Origin: Marinomonas sp. SBI8L | Lineage (GTDB): Bacteria; Pseudomonadota; Gammaproteobacteria; Pseudomonadales; Marinomonadaceae | Direction: 5' to 3' | Assembly: GCF_001624705.1 (NCBI RefSeq) | Contig: NZ_JSEO01000014.1 | Span: 62,001-126,000 of the forward strand | Length of the DNA stretch: 64,000 bases | The notes under the pieces: generated by a model | What the model saw: the letters and a program-made list of their open reading frames with translations, nothing else | What the model was told of the DNA's origin: nothing | Database searches by the model: none | Shown here: positions 29,956-39,410 of the stretch, in pieces | How positions within the stretch are numbered: position 1 is the first letter of the stretch | How the letters are laid out: every line of letters starts with the position of its first letter | Translations under genes and position numbers: made by a program

Positions 29956-30981
29956 ATGCTCAATTATAAAGACACCATATCGTCAACTACAGTTTTCAAT
30001 TTAATTGAATCAAGCACCTCACTTTCAATAATCAACCCTAGAAAAATACAACTTGATAAAAACTTTTTCCTAAACCCTGAAAAAAGAGTAAGCGAAAGTA
30101 TTCTAATCAATCTTTGGAAAAATTTAGAAGAAAACTCTAACATGACTAATTATGCAGCCTTATTGGGTGAGTATATTCCAACAACTACACGCTGCTTAGT
30201 TACAAGCCTAGCTTCTCAATGCGGAACATTGTCAGAGGCTCTTGAGAGTTATACAAAATATATAGACTGGATAAACCCTTCTCTTAAATGCACTTTAAGC
30301 TATGACAGAAATTACACTTATATCTATTTCTCATTAAATAAAAGCAAAGGCTATCCAAATTCAGCCATAATCAAGAGCATGAGTAATGTAATTCATTGGG
30401 CCAGAAAATCATCAAACTCTAACATTGAGCTCAATACTGTCACTTTCGACTTTATTGCACCACCTTTCAGTGATTTATTAAGACAAACCTTTGGTAAAAA
30501 TATAAAGTTTTCAAAAAAATTCAATATGATAAAAATTGAATCCAGTGCATTAGATAAAAAACTTTCAAACCATAACCCAAACATCAAACAATTAATAGAA
30601 AAAAGCATAATTGAAAGAAAGGCTGATTACATAAAAGACTTTGAAAAAAAACAAATCATTAATAAAGAGTTCATATTAAAAATCATCGAAAACTTATTAT
30701 CTGAAAACAAAGCTAATATTGAATACGTTTGTATTAAGCTATCAATCAGTCGTCAAACACTCTATAGAAGATTAAAAAAAGAAAATACTCATTTTAAAGA
30801 ACTTATCAATATGGTCAGAAAGAAGAGATCAAAAGAGCTTTTAGATCTAAACAATTTAACTACAACAGACATTAGTGAGCGGCTTGGTTACAAAGAAATT
30901 AGTAGTTTTTATTCAGCCTTTAAAGTCTGGTATGGCATAACAGTTAAAGAATATAAAGCTAATCTAAGATCAAGCTATTAA
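29956..30981 (+). CDS. AraC-family regulator, OruR/ArgR-type layout
   Basis: About 341 residues from the ATG at 29956; a TTG at 29914 would add 14 residues. The first 200 residues resemble the N-terminal ligand/activation domain found in regulators such as OruR. The C-terminal double helix-turn-helix contains VCIKLSISRQTLYRRLKKEN (about 256-275 from the ATG) and a second half with LGYKEISSFYSAFKVWYGIT. Codon use is strongly A/T-biased compared with the core genes, which suggests lateral acquisition. It stands alone, with no obvious target gene adjacent, and 41 bases separate it from a convergent DUF4345 gene. Confidence 0.85.
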   Translation: MLNYKDTISSTTVFNLIESSTSLSIINPRKIQLDKNFFLNPEKRVSESILINLWKNLEENSNMTNYAALLGEYIPTTTRCLVTSLASQCGTLSEALESYTKYIDWINPSLKCTLSYDRNYTYIYFSLNKSKGYPNSAIIKSMSNVIHWARKSSNSNIELNTVTFDFIAPPFSDLLRQTFGKNIKFSKKFNMIKIESSALDKKLSNHNPNIKQLIEKSIIERKADYIKDFEKKQIINKEFILKIIENLLSENKANIEYVCIKLSISRQTLYRRLKKENTHFKELINMVRKKRSKELLDLNNLTTTDISERLGYKEISSFYSAFKVWYGITVKEYKANLRSSY

Positions 30982-31022
30982 CTTGCTTTTAAGTATCTAT
31001 AAATTAATCTAACAATTAAACG

Positions 31023-31427
31023 TTAAGTTGAGGCTTGCCTTGGATTACGATTTGCTTTTAATAAAATTATGGCCAGAATAGCAAAAAAGGCCTCTATAGA
31101 TAACGCAAATAAGATGCCTTCACTTGGCATACCATCTATGGCGATGCCGAATGTGCGAAATAAAGAAAAAGCACAAAAAATGAGACATGCTAAGATTAAA
31201 GATACTGACTCAAGCGCTTGTCTAAAGGCTCCAAAAAAGACAAAAGCCCCTACTAAAAATAGAGAACCACCCATTCCTCTAATTTCACTCAAGCTATCGG
31301 GACTAAAGTCATCATGTGTAAAAAACTGTCTTAAGTAATCCACTGGAACAAATCCTATATAGGACCCAACAGTCAATAAAGTTATACCAGCAAAGAATAG
31401 ATAGAGTTTTGTTTTATTCAAAGTCAT
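31023..31427 (-). CDS. DUF4345-like four-helix membrane protein
   Basis: About 134 residues from the ATG at 31427; a frame extension to 31454 is possible but lacks support. Four hydrophobic segments are seen (about residues 6-25, 49-68, 76-95 and 100-125). The SLSEIRGMGGSLFLVGAFVF segment resembles the family's conserved core. Function is unknown; these are inner-membrane proteins. It is divergent from the AraC-family pseudogene, a layout often seen for a regulator and its target, so the regulator's decay may have uncoupled its control. Confidence 0.72.
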   Translation of the reverse strand: MTLNKTKLYLFFAGITLLTVGSYIGFVPVDYLRQFFTHDDFSPDSLSEIRGMGGSLFLVGAFVFFGAFRQALESVSLILACLIFCAFSLFRTFGIAIDGMPSEGILFALSIEAFFAILAIILLKANRNPRQAST

Positions 31428-31597
31428 GAGAACACTCCTAAAGTTAAAAATCACTCAATTTACATTCAGGCTAGGTATGCTCTTTAAGCAATCTAGACTC
31501 AAGTAAAAAGCGTTAACCTAGTTTGTGTCCAAAATGTCAAATGATGAATCTCAGATAGCACTTGAATTATCTCAGATCGTTCATTAATTTAACTAGC

Positions 31598-32526
31598 ATG
31601 AAAACAGAGCAATATAATGAAATACTCCATTACCTAAAGTTAGAAAGCATCTACTACAGTCGATCAGCTTTAGGGGAGCATGATTGGGCGATTAATATTC
31701 CTGAATATCCTGATGCGAGCATATTTCATGTAGTCGTAACAGGCTTATGCGACGTAAAAATTAGAGGAAATCAACTAAAACTTGAGGCCGGTGATGTTGT
31801 CTTTTTTCCTAAAGCCCAAGGACATAAAATTTCATCCTAAGATACTGCTACCGCGGTTGAATTAGATGCTTTACCGATAAAAAAGATAAGCGACTTGTAT
31901 GAAACACTTGAGCTAGGTGACCAGAATACAAATAAAACTATTATGCTTTGCGGCGTAGTCAAAATCAGCCACCCTTCCGGGTCTATGCTATTAAACGAAA
32001 TGCCTAATGTTATCCATATAAATAAAGAGCAAAGCCTCTTTAATAGTATGATAGAAGGAGTTGTCGAATTAATATTTCAAGAAGCAGAAAGTAATTTTCT
32101 TGGTGGAGAATCTATTATCACTCGGCTCATAGACATACTTATAATCCAATCCATCAGACAATGGATAAAAACCTCAGCAGAGCATCACGGCCCTTGGCTT
32201 AAAGCACTTCAAGACCCTAAAATTGGCAAAGCTCTTTATTACCTGCATCACTCTCCAGAAAAGCCTTGGACAATAGCAACATTAGGAAAAGCCGTCGGCA
32301 TGTCGAGAACCGCTTTTTCATTACGTTTTACCGAATTAGTGGGGATAGCACCAATCGGTTACTTAACGTCATGGAGAATGAATTTAGCAGAATTACGTAT
32401 ACAAAACGGAGAGAGGGTTAATTTAGATTTTATTGAAAGCCTTGGATACCGTTCTGAGTCTTCATTCAGGCGAGCCTTTAAAAAATAAAAGGCGTCACCC
32501 TAACAGAATCATCACATCAAAAATGA
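31598..32526 (+). pseudogene. AraC-family regulator (cupin-type sensor) with nonsense and frameshift lesions
   Basis: The frame opens at ATG 31598, is stopped by TAA at 31838-31840, and resumes in the same frame from 31841 to 32488. The first part holds a cupin-like sensor (FHVVVTGLCDVKIRG, LEAGDVVFFPKAQGHKIS). The second part holds the AraC helix-turn-helix pair (IATLGKAVGMSRTAFSLRF, LGYRSESSFRRAFKK). At the A-run 32481-32486 the frame meets a stop just after RAFKK; inserting one A would continue as IKGVTLTESSHQK to a TGA at 32524, which fits the family end FKKxxGVTPxxY. So two independent lesions are present. It is divergent from the DUF4345 gene. Confidence 0.8.
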
Positions 32527-32566
32527 AACCTAATATACAAGGAGCTCTCTTCTTTATTGAGTTACC

Positions 32567-32593
32567 TGTGGATAGCTATCCGGCTTATCCACT
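32567..32593. repeat. Small inverted repeat of DnaA-box-like 9-mers
   Basis: TGTGGATAG at 32567-32575 and TTATCCACT at 32585-32593 are inverted copies, each one base from the DnaA-box consensus. They form GTGGATA/TATCCAC arms between the AraC pseudogene and the convergent YciC-like gene. They may simply be a hairpin at gene ends. Confidence 0.35.
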
Positions 32594-32621
32594 TTGTTTT
32601 GCGCATTTATTATCCAGATAA

Positions 32622-33290
32622 CTATTTATTCACAGTATTAGCTGAACAAAATACTCGATAAGCGAACACACTTAGGGTTACCCACAACACAGATTCAACA
32701 ATACTTAATACAAAGGTGATTAAGACATGCTCTAAACCAATTAAAGAAAAGAAATTTTCGATTAGCCAGGTTGGTAACCAAGTAATCAGAAACAAAATAG
32801 CGCCACCGAGTAGTATCCCCCACTCTTTGTCTTTAGTGGCATGCCAGCTTGCTTCTAATGAAGAAAAAGGTGACTGCTTATTGAGTACACAATAAAACTC
32901 AGAAAATGCTAAACGCGCCATAATATAGAGCCCAGGGAAAATAAACATAAAGAGCCCTCCCATGAGCGCTAAACTAATTATCACTGACAGCAAAAAGAGT
33001 GGTCGCCAATACATGACACCAACGCCATAACATTGTCCTCGTGTTAGAGGTTCGCCCGAAATCACAGACGCCATATAGGCAATTAACGCCCCTTGATAAA
33101 GCGGGTAAACCACCAACCCAAGAATAGTCGTAAACCAAAAGAGCTGATTTGGATCTTCACTATAGACACCTGCCAAAACATAAAGCAGATTAAGAGGAAT
33201 AATACAGGGTAAGATGATACGAGAAATAGGGCCTAAATGATGTACAAAAAACTTCAGACTATCTTTTACTAATGACGATGTTTCGTCCAT
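32622..33290 (-). CDS. YciC-like (UPF0259-type) inner-membrane protein
   Basis: A 222-residue protein with about six hydrophobic segments and a short charged N-terminus. The central FPGLYIMARLAFSEFYCVL segment, followed by a polar stretch with SSLEASWHATK, resembles the YciC family layout, in which a helix ending in VPGI is followed by a cytoplasmic loop. Function is unknown in that family. The match is by layout and short motifs only. It is transcribed towards the AraC pseudogene and lies 139 bases after ribE. Confidence 0.6.
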   Translation of the reverse strand: MDETSSLVKDSLKFFVHHLGPISRIILPCIIPLNLLYVLAGVYSEDPNQLFWFTTILGLVVYPLYQGALIAYMASVISGEPLTRGQCYGVGVMYWRPLFLLSVIISLALMGGLFMFIFPGLYIMARLAFSEFYCVLNKQSPFSSLEASWHATKDKEWGILLGGAILFLITWLPTWLIENFFSLIGLEHVLITFVLSIVESVLWVTLSVFAYRVFCSANTVNK

Positions 33291-33429
33291 TTTGACCTCT
33301 AAAACATGATAAAAAAGTGAACGTTAGGCTTAAACTTTAATCCCACCAAAGAAAAGTTGAGAGAAATAGAAAGTTTCCCCCCCTTATCCGAGCAGACAAG
33401 GAAGAGACACCAAAAAGGTTTTTACAGGC

Positions 33430-34080
33430 TTATAAACTAATGCCTTTTTGCTGCAGAATACGTTCAACTGTATCAACAGTTGCTTGAGTATGGCTGTCGA
33501 TCTCAAGGTTAACTCTATCGCCTACTTCTAATAAACCAAAAGTAGTGAGTCTTAAGGTTTCAGGAATAAGAGAGATCTCAATCCAGTCTTCGCCAATATC
33601 ACAAATCGTCAAGCTAGAGCCATTTAAGCCTACATAACCTTTATCAAATAGGTATCTCATGGCATCAACTGTGGCGCTGTCGTCACTCAAACCAGCCTGC
33701 TTTTTAACAACAAAACGGATACGGTAGCTGTCATCTTGAGTACGCACCTGCATTACCTCAATGGCACACATGATATGACCAGACATAACATGCCCGCCCA
33801 CTTCATCACCCATTTTAGCGGCACGTTCAAAGTTCACTTTGTCGGAGGCATTAATCGCGCCTAAATTTGTTAACGCAAGTGTAGTATCAATCACATCAAA
33901 ACTGACTTTGTCATTATCCACTTCAGATACAGTCAGACATACACCGTTTATCGCGACACTGGCACCCAGTTGCTGCTTATCCATTGAGTTCTCTGGAAAC
34001 TGGATCACCAAACGCTTATTTGTGCCCATCTCTTGACAGCTTTCAACCTGAGCCATACCCTGAACAATACCTGTAAACAT
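33430..34080 (-). CDS. ribE: Riboflavin synthase alpha subunit
   Basis: About 216 residues from the ATG at 34080, where AGGTAGG supplies a ribosome site and MFTGIVQ is the family N-terminus; a GTG six bases upstream is less likely. It dismutates two 6,7-dimethyl-8-ribityllumazines to riboflavin. Two lumazine-binding barrels are present: ASVAINGVCLTVSEVDN and GGHVMSGHI in the first, GYVGLNGSSLTICDIGEDWI and VNLEIDS in the second. It is not next to ribD, ribBA or ribH, so it stands outside a rib operon. No FMN riboswitch was recognised upstream. Confidence 0.94.
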   Translation of the reverse strand: MFTGIVQGMAQVESCQEMGTNKRLVIQFPENSMDKQQLGASVAINGVCLTVSEVDNDKVSFDVIDTTLALTNLGAINASDKVNFERAAKMGDEVGGHVMSGHIMCAIEVMQVRTQDDSYRIRFVVKKQAGLSDDSATVDAMRYLFDKGYVGLNGSSLTICDIGEDWIEISLIPETLRLTTFGLLEVGDRVNLEIDSHTQATVDTVERILQQKGISL

Positions 34081-34267
34081 GCACACACCTACCTAATATA
34101 ATTTGAAGACGGATAAAGAACATTTAAGCGTTTTTAAATGATGAAAAAGCGTACAATTTTTAAAAAAATCTATGCTGGCGCTCAACACTGAAGAAGATTT
34201 GAACATACCCACCAGAGTGCCCGTATTTATTGGGCTAGCGTAAGTTATCACAAAGACACTAATAGGG

Positions 34268-34276
34268 TTATCCACA
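34268..34276 (+). promoter_or_regulatory. Consensus DnaA box
   Basis: TTATCCACA matches the high-affinity DnaA box exactly. It lies in the gap between ribE and the TraB-like gene. A single box can occur by chance or regulate a nearby gene; no oriC-like cluster is present. Confidence 0.35.
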
Positions 34277-34328
34277 GCTTGCGGGGATAACGAAATCAAC
34301 CAACACCAAACTTTTGTTAGATAAAATT

Positions 34329-35240
34329 ATGATTCATCACTTTATTCGGTTTAAAACTGCGCTTATCTTTTTACTCTTTTTCCAAGCATCTTATAGTTAT
34401 TCATCAGCAAATCAAACCCTTAAAGCACCATTTATGTGGCAAATCAAAACCGATAAAACCCAGCTTTATTTAGCCGGTTCTATCCATGCCTTAAATTCAG
34501 ACTTTTACCCATTGACACCAGCCTATATCCAAGCCTTTGACTCAGTTGATCAACTTGCCGTCGAATACAATATCCTAGATTTAAGTCCAGAAAAGGCACA
34601 AGAGCAGATTTCACAATTTACTTGGCTGAATCATGACGAGTCCATTGAGTCAGCTTTTAGCCAACAAGAGATAGAAGCATTAAAGCCTTTTGCAGAGCGT
34701 AAAGGCATGAATATAGACACCTTGCTTAGGCTCAGACCTTGGCTCATTATCGAGGCCCTAAGCAGTTTTCAATTCTCCCAGACAGATTTCCAAGCTGATT
34801 TGGGTGTCGATATGTTTTTTCTCAAACGTGCAAATCAACAAGGTAAAAACATCTTAGAGCTAGAAACCTTACAAGAACAAATCAATGCCATTAACGGTGC
34901 TGAACTTTCTGCTCAAACCGCAGCAATATCATTAGCCCTTTCCCAGCTTGATAAAGGCCAAGAACAACTCACAGAAATGGCAAATTATTGGCAAAGTGCT
35001 GATGCCGATGCTTTATATGAGTACAGCCAGCTAGACCTTATTGAACAACCGAATATAGCGCCTCTCATGTCACACCTTTTATATAAGAGAAACCAGAAAA
35101 TGGCGGAGAGGATTCAAGGCTATCTTGAACAAGGTGGCAGCTACTTTGTTATGGTGGGAGCTCTACACCTAAGTGGTCCACAGAGTGTGCAATCCTATCT
35201 TGAAGATATGGGCTATCAAGCCACCAAAGTTACCCCGTAG
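34329..35240 (+). CDS. TraB/GumN family protein with signal peptide
   Basis: About 303 residues from the ATG at 34329 (a TTG at 34314 is in frame upstream). A signal peptide is predicted from the hydrophobic FKTALIFLLFFQASYSYSSA. Family motifs GSIHALNSDFYPL (about residues 46-58) and the C-terminal VMVGALHLSGPQSV are present, with conserved Gly/His residues that suggest a Tiki-like metalloprotease fold. Function in bacteria is not established. It is followed by a strong terminator. Confidence 0.85.
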   Translation: MIHHFIRFKTALIFLLFFQASYSYSSANQTLKAPFMWQIKTDKTQLYLAGSIHALNSDFYPLTPAYIQAFDSVDQLAVEYNILDLSPEKAQEQISQFTWLNHDESIESAFSQQEIEALKPFAERKGMNIDTLLRLRPWLIIEALSSFQFSQTDFQADLGVDMFFLKRANQQGKNILELETLQEQINAINGAELSAQTAAISLALSQLDKGQEQLTEMANYWQSADADALYEYSQLDLIEQPNIAPLMSHLLYKRNQKMAERIQGYLEQGGSYFVMVGALHLSGPQSVQSYLEDMGYQATKVTP

Positions 35241-35287
35241 AGCAATTTCAAAAGCATCTTTTAGAGAGTCAACACACATTACAGGCA

Positions 35288-35319
35288 CAAAAAAACGACA
35301 AGTAAATTGTCGTTTTTTT
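35288..35319. terminator. Bidirectional terminator between TraB-like gene and glgC
   Basis: AAAAAAACGACAA pairs with TTGTCGTTTTTTT across GTAAA. It serves the converging TraB-like and glgC genes. Confidence 0.9.
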
Positions 35320-35353
35320 AGTCTTTTATCAAAAGGCCTTAACAGACGTTAAG

Positions 35354-36613
35354 TTAAGATTCGGCCTTCAGTTTTTCTATCATAGCTTGGGTGACTAAAG
35401 TAATACCATCTTCATTTCGATAAAAACGACGGCTATCTTCTTCAGCATCCTCACCAATAATAGTACCTTCTGGCAGCTTACATTCAGAGTCTAGAACAAC
35501 TTTATTAAGACGGCAGTGACGGCCAATATCACAGTTAGGTAAAACCACAGAACGGCTCACAGTCGAATATGAATTCACCCTAACATTGTTAAATAAAATA
35601 CACTTATCTACTGTTGCACCCGAGACAATACAGCCAGCTGACACTACAGAATTTAACGCCGTACCAATACGCTCTTCATAATTATAGTTAAACTTGGCAG
35701 CCGGTCTTTGATAGTGAGCAGTACGGATAGGCCAGGAATCATCATATAAATCCAACTCTGGTACCAACTTGGTTAAATCCATATTGGACTCCCAATAGGC
35801 AGTCAAGGTCCCGACATCTCGCCAATAAGCACTATCCGGGTAGCTTGGGTTTGGGATACTACTGTGGCTAAAGTGATGCGCCTTTATCTTGCATGAATCA
35901 ATAAAAAGAGGGATCAAATCCTTACCAAAGTCATGGCTTGAGTTGGTATCACTGGCATCCAGCTCTAACTTCTCGATCATAAACTTGGTATTAAAAATAT
36001 AGATACCCATGCTAGCTAAAGACACATCAGGCTTACCTGGCATAGTTGGTGGATTGGCAGGTTTTTCCTCAAAGGCAATGATGTTGTCTTCATCATCTAT
36101 ATGCATCACACCAAACTGATCAGCTTCACTTACAGGCACTTCAATACAAGCAACAGAGACATCCGCTTTAGAATCGATATGATCTTTAAGCATCTTGCTG
36201 TAATCCTGCTTATACACATGATCACCCGCCAAAATCAGCACATATTCGCTATCTAGCCCTTTAATCATTTTCAGATTCTGATACACAGCATCCGCGGTAC
36301 CACGATACCAGTCTTCGCCGGTTTGTTGCTGCGCCGGCCAAAGTTCAATAAATTCATTAAAATCTGAACGTAAAAAGTTCCAGCCCCTTTGCACATGCTG
36401 ATTAAGCGTATGTGAGCGGTATTGAGTTAACACGGCCATCTTACGAATGCCGGAGTTGATACAGTTGGAGAGAGGAAAATCAATAATCTTATACTTTCCC
36501 GCAATAGGTACAGCAGGTTTCGAACGGTAATCAGTTAAATCTTTTAGTCTAGAGCCTCGTCCTCCTGCAAGAACAAGCGCTAAGGTTTTCATGCGTGCGG
36601 TATTTAAATCCAT
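35354..36613 (-). CDS. glgC: Glucose-1-phosphate adenylyltransferase GlgC
   Basis: A 419-residue enzyme making ADP-glucose for glycogen. The nucleotidyltransferase motif LVLAGGRGSRLKDLTDYRSK (about residues 13-32) and the substrate loops FDFPLSNCINSGI-type and FEEKPANPP (about 179-187) are visible; the C-terminal left-handed beta-helix follows. The catalytic GDHVYKQDY region is present (about 130-138). E. coli GlgC is 431 residues; the N-terminal arm here is shorter. It is divergent from glgA, sharing a 255-base regulatory gap, unlike the E. coli single glg operon. Confidence 0.96.
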   Translation of the reverse strand: MDLNTARMKTLALVLAGGRGSRLKDLTDYRSKPAVPIAGKYKIIDFPLSNCINSGIRKMAVLTQYRSHTLNQHVQRGWNFLRSDFNEFIELWPAQQQTGEDWYRGTADAVYQNLKMIKGLDSEYVLILAGDHVYKQDYSKMLKDHIDSKADVSVACIEVPVSEADQFGVMHIDDEDNIIAFEEKPANPPTMPGKPDVSLASMGIYIFNTKFMIEKLELDASDTNSSHDFGKDLIPLFIDSCKIKAHHFSHSSIPNPSYPDSAYWRDVGTLTAYWESNMDLTKLVPELDLYDDSWPIRTAHYQRPAAKFNYNYEERIGTALNSVVSAGCIVSGATVDKCILFNNVRVNSYSTVSRSVVLPNCDIGRHCRLNKVVLDSECKLPEGTIIGEDAEEDSRRFYRNEDGITLVTQAMIEKLKAES

Positions 36614-36868
36614 ATTCCACCTTTTTATTATTTAACTTTATCTATTCATTTTCTGTCGATCAATTCGATCAAGTAATGCAATCATCCCTACTTTGATGTG
36701 ATAAGTTAGTTCGTCTACTCATTACTGAGTAACCCCCCTTCACTCCTTACCTTATCCCAATACAATAATTTATATTAACCCAATGTTTTAATTGCGTATT
36801 AACTTAATCATCTTAATATCGTATTTTATATAACGGCCCTCAACTCCACTTACTAAATAAGACTCTCT

Positions 36869-38302
36869 ATGATGAAAGTACTCTTTGCAGCTTCTGAAAT
36901 TCACCCACTAATCAAAACGGGCGGCCTTGCAGATGTTGCTGGTGCATTACCAGTATCACTAAGACAAGCAGGACAAGATGTCCGCCTTATCATGCCAGCT
37001 TACCAAGGCATATTAGAGAAACTGGCGCCAGTACAAGCCAAAACCAATCTGGGTGACCCCTTTGGCATTGGCGACATCATATTGTTAGAAACCCTTATTC
37101 CGGCAAGCGATACGCCCATTTGGCTAGTACAATGCCAAAGCCTATTTGAACGCAGCGGTAGCCCCTACCTAGATCAATACAGCAAAGACTATGCCGATAA
37201 TCATATTCGCTTTGCTGTTTTCTCTTGGGTCACCGCATTACTCGCCAGCCAAGGCAATCTTTTAGGTTGGCAAGCCGACATACTTCACCTTAATGATTGG
37301 CAAACAGGCCTAGCAGCCGCTTATCTTAAAAGTTGGAAAACCCAACATATTCCCATTGTCAGCACAGTTCATAACCTTAGGTACAATGGCAGTTTCCCTA
37401 TGTCTTTATACCCAGATGTGCGTCTTTCAAACGAACTTCTCGACCTACATGGTCTAGAGTTCTACGGCCAGTTCTCAACCCTTAAAGCCGCGCTGGTCTA
37501 CAGTGACGCTATCACTACAGTCAGCCCCACCTATGCCAACGAGATACTCACACCAGAATATGGTGATGGCCTAGACGGCACATTAAGAGCCCACCAGCAC
37601 AAGCTACACGGCATCTTAAATGGCGTTGACTACAATGAGTGGTCGCCTGAGATTGATAACAATATTGCACAGAAATATGACATTAATAATCTCGATTTAA
37701 AGGATGAAAACAAAAAGGCATTGTTGATCGAAAACGGTTTATCACCTGACCTCAGCAAGCCTATTTTTGGGGTTGTCAGCCGCTTAACAGAACAAAAGGG
37801 TCTCGATCTAGTACTCGAAGCCATACCTTCTGTGATCAAAAATGGTGCGCGTTTAATTCTATTAGGTTCTGGAGACCCTAATTTAGAGCAAGCCTTTTTA
37901 CAGCTTGAAAAGGATTATCCAGAACAGGTTGCAGTGCGTATTGGTTATGACGAAGCCTACTCACATAAACTACAAGCGGGTGTGGATTGCTTATTAATTC
38001 CATCTCGTTTTGAACCTTGTGGACTTACTCAGTTATACGCCCTTAAGTACGGCACCTTACCTTTGGTAAGAAAGACAGGCGGGTTAGCAGATACAGTATT
38101 TGAGACTGGCGATGCAGCCAATGGATTTGTCTTTGAAAGAGCGGATACACAAAGCTTAATAGACACACTTCATAGGGCGATGGATTGCTTTAACCACAGC
38201 CAAGCTTGGCGTCAGCGCCAAATCAATGGCATGAAGTACGACTTTAGCTGGCAAAAAACCACAGATACTTGGCTTAACCTTTATCAATCTTTACTAGATT
38301 AA
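36869..38302 (+). CDS. glgA: Glycogen synthase GlgA (ADP-glucose type)
   Basis: A 477-residue GT5 glycosyltransferase. The ADP-glucose-binding KTGGLADVAGALP motif lies near the N-terminus (about residues 16-28) and the C-terminal SRFEPCGLTQLYALKYGTLP with the retaining-GT catalytic Glu (about 371-390). The GGLADTV segment repeats the nucleotide-contact region. Length is the family norm. The start may be either of two adjacent ATGs. It is divergent from glgC; glgB, glgX and glgP are not in this window. Confidence 0.96.
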   Translation: MMKVLFAASEIHPLIKTGGLADVAGALPVSLRQAGQDVRLIMPAYQGILEKLAPVQAKTNLGDPFGIGDIILLETLIPASDTPIWLVQCQSLFERSGSPYLDQYSKDYADNHIRFAVFSWVTALLASQGNLLGWQADILHLNDWQTGLAAAYLKSWKTQHIPIVSTVHNLRYNGSFPMSLYPDVRLSNELLDLHGLEFYGQFSTLKAALVYSDAITTVSPTYANEILTPEYGDGLDGTLRAHQHKLHGILNGVDYNEWSPEIDNNIAQKYDINNLDLKDENKKALLIENGLSPDLSKPIFGVVSRLTEQKGLDLVLEAIPSVIKNGARLILLGSGDPNLEQAFLQLEKDYPEQVAVRIGYDEAYSHKLQAGVDCLLIPSRFEPCGLTQLYALKYGTLPLVRKTGGLADTVFETGDAANGFVFERADTQSLIDTLHRAMDCFNHSQAWRQRQINGMKYDFSWQKTTDTWLNLYQSLLD

Positions 38303-38403
38303 GCTGCTGCATTAAACATGCAGAGCGATAAAAAAAGCTAAAAAACAAAACTAAAGCACTATGTATTATGAAAGCCTCAAACCAGCTTACATAATAGTGC
38401 CAT

Positions 38404-38433
38404 AAAAAAGGAAGGCATTTGCCTTCCTTTTTT
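38404..38433. terminator. Bidirectional terminator between glgA and binding-protein gene
   Basis: AAAAAAGGAAGGC pairs with GCCTTCCTTTTTTT across ATTT. The two flanking genes converge on it. Confidence 0.9.
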
Positions 38434-38435
38434 TA

Positions 38436-39239
38436 CTATTTTAATAACCACTGAGCACTGCCCTTCAACTTTATCTGTTCGAAAAAGCCTTCTTGCGTCA
38501 GATTACTCATAATGCCAGCTAGCTCTTCCCTTAGTGCCTGACTATTACAGGGCGAGTTTTGTGAGAAGGCTAAATATAACCCTTCACTGCTTACCGCTGG
38601 CTTTTGAATCTGGAAAGGAAGGTAATTCCAAATCTGCTGAATATAAGCTTCACCGGGCAACTCTTCGTACAATACATAATCCACTCGTTTACCTAACAGC
38701 ATTTTAAAAGCTTGCTCAATACTGGCAACCGTAGCGATATTAAGGTGTTCAGCTGCGTAAGAATCAAACGCCTGACCAAAACTATTATTGATCACAGTAG
38801 CGCCTAATTTACCTTCTAAACTGTGTTGATTTTGGTAATCAAATGGGGCCGATGCATTCGTCCAAACCACACTCTGAGTCTCAAGAAATGCAGGTTCTAT
38901 ATAATCCATGTATTGGCTTCTAGGCTGGGTATAAAACACTCCTGCCATGAGATCAATGCGACCACTCTTAACTTCCCTTTGGGCTCGTGACCAAGGGCCT
39001 GTATGTTTCAGCTCAATTTTCTTCCCTAAACGCTGACTAATCTCATTAATAATCAAACTATTAGTCCCTAATAGTTGATTCGTTTCTAGGTTTTTACGCC
39101 ATAGAAACGGAGGGTATTCTGAATTACCGGTCGCGGTTAAATAGTCACACCTATCACCTGGTGCCGCCTCCGATAAAGTATGGAATCCCACCATTACAAA
39201 GATAGATAAAAATTTATTTTTTTCGCGAATAAAGGACAT
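38436..39239 (-). CDS. Periplasmic amino-acid-binding-like protein (SBP family 3)
   Basis: A 267-residue protein with a signal peptide (basic start, hydrophobic FLSIFVMVGFHT, then Ala-rich SEAAPG). The mature part shows the family 3 solute-binding layout: NSEYPPFLWR near the start, GRIDLMAGVFYTQPRSQYMD in the middle, and a later hinge with VASIEQAFKMLLGKRVDYVL. There is no permease or ATPase gene adjacent, so it may be an orphan or a stand-alone sensor-type protein rather than a transporter component. Ligand unknown. Confidence 0.78.
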   Translation of the reverse strand: MSFIREKNKFLSIFVMVGFHTLSEAAPGDRCDYLTATGNSEYPPFLWRKNLETNQLLGTNSLIINEISQRLGKKIELKHTGPWSRAQREVKSGRIDLMAGVFYTQPRSQYMDYIEPAFLETQSVVWTNASAPFDYQNQHSLEGKLGATVINNSFGQAFDSYAAEHLNIATVASIEQAFKMLLGKRVDYVLYEELPGEAYIQQIWNYLPFQIQKPAVSSEGLYLAFSQNSPCNSQALREELAGIMSNLTQEGFFEQIKLKGSAQWLLK

Positions 39240-39410
39240 AACGCCTAGTATCTTAAAATTAATGAATTAGATTTCAGTTAGTTAATGACTAAGTCATAAA
39301 CTAACATACAAAAGTATAGAGGGCTGTGCCCAACATAGAAAATAAAAAGTAAATTTGACGGGAACCTTTAAACAACTTCTGCCTCAAAAGCTTAAATTAC
39401 AGGAGGAATT

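Noticed and set aside
34093-34299. 68-codon minus-strand frame upstream of ribE
   Set aside because: No motif or ribosome site; occupies the likely promoter region of ribE and the TraB-like gene.
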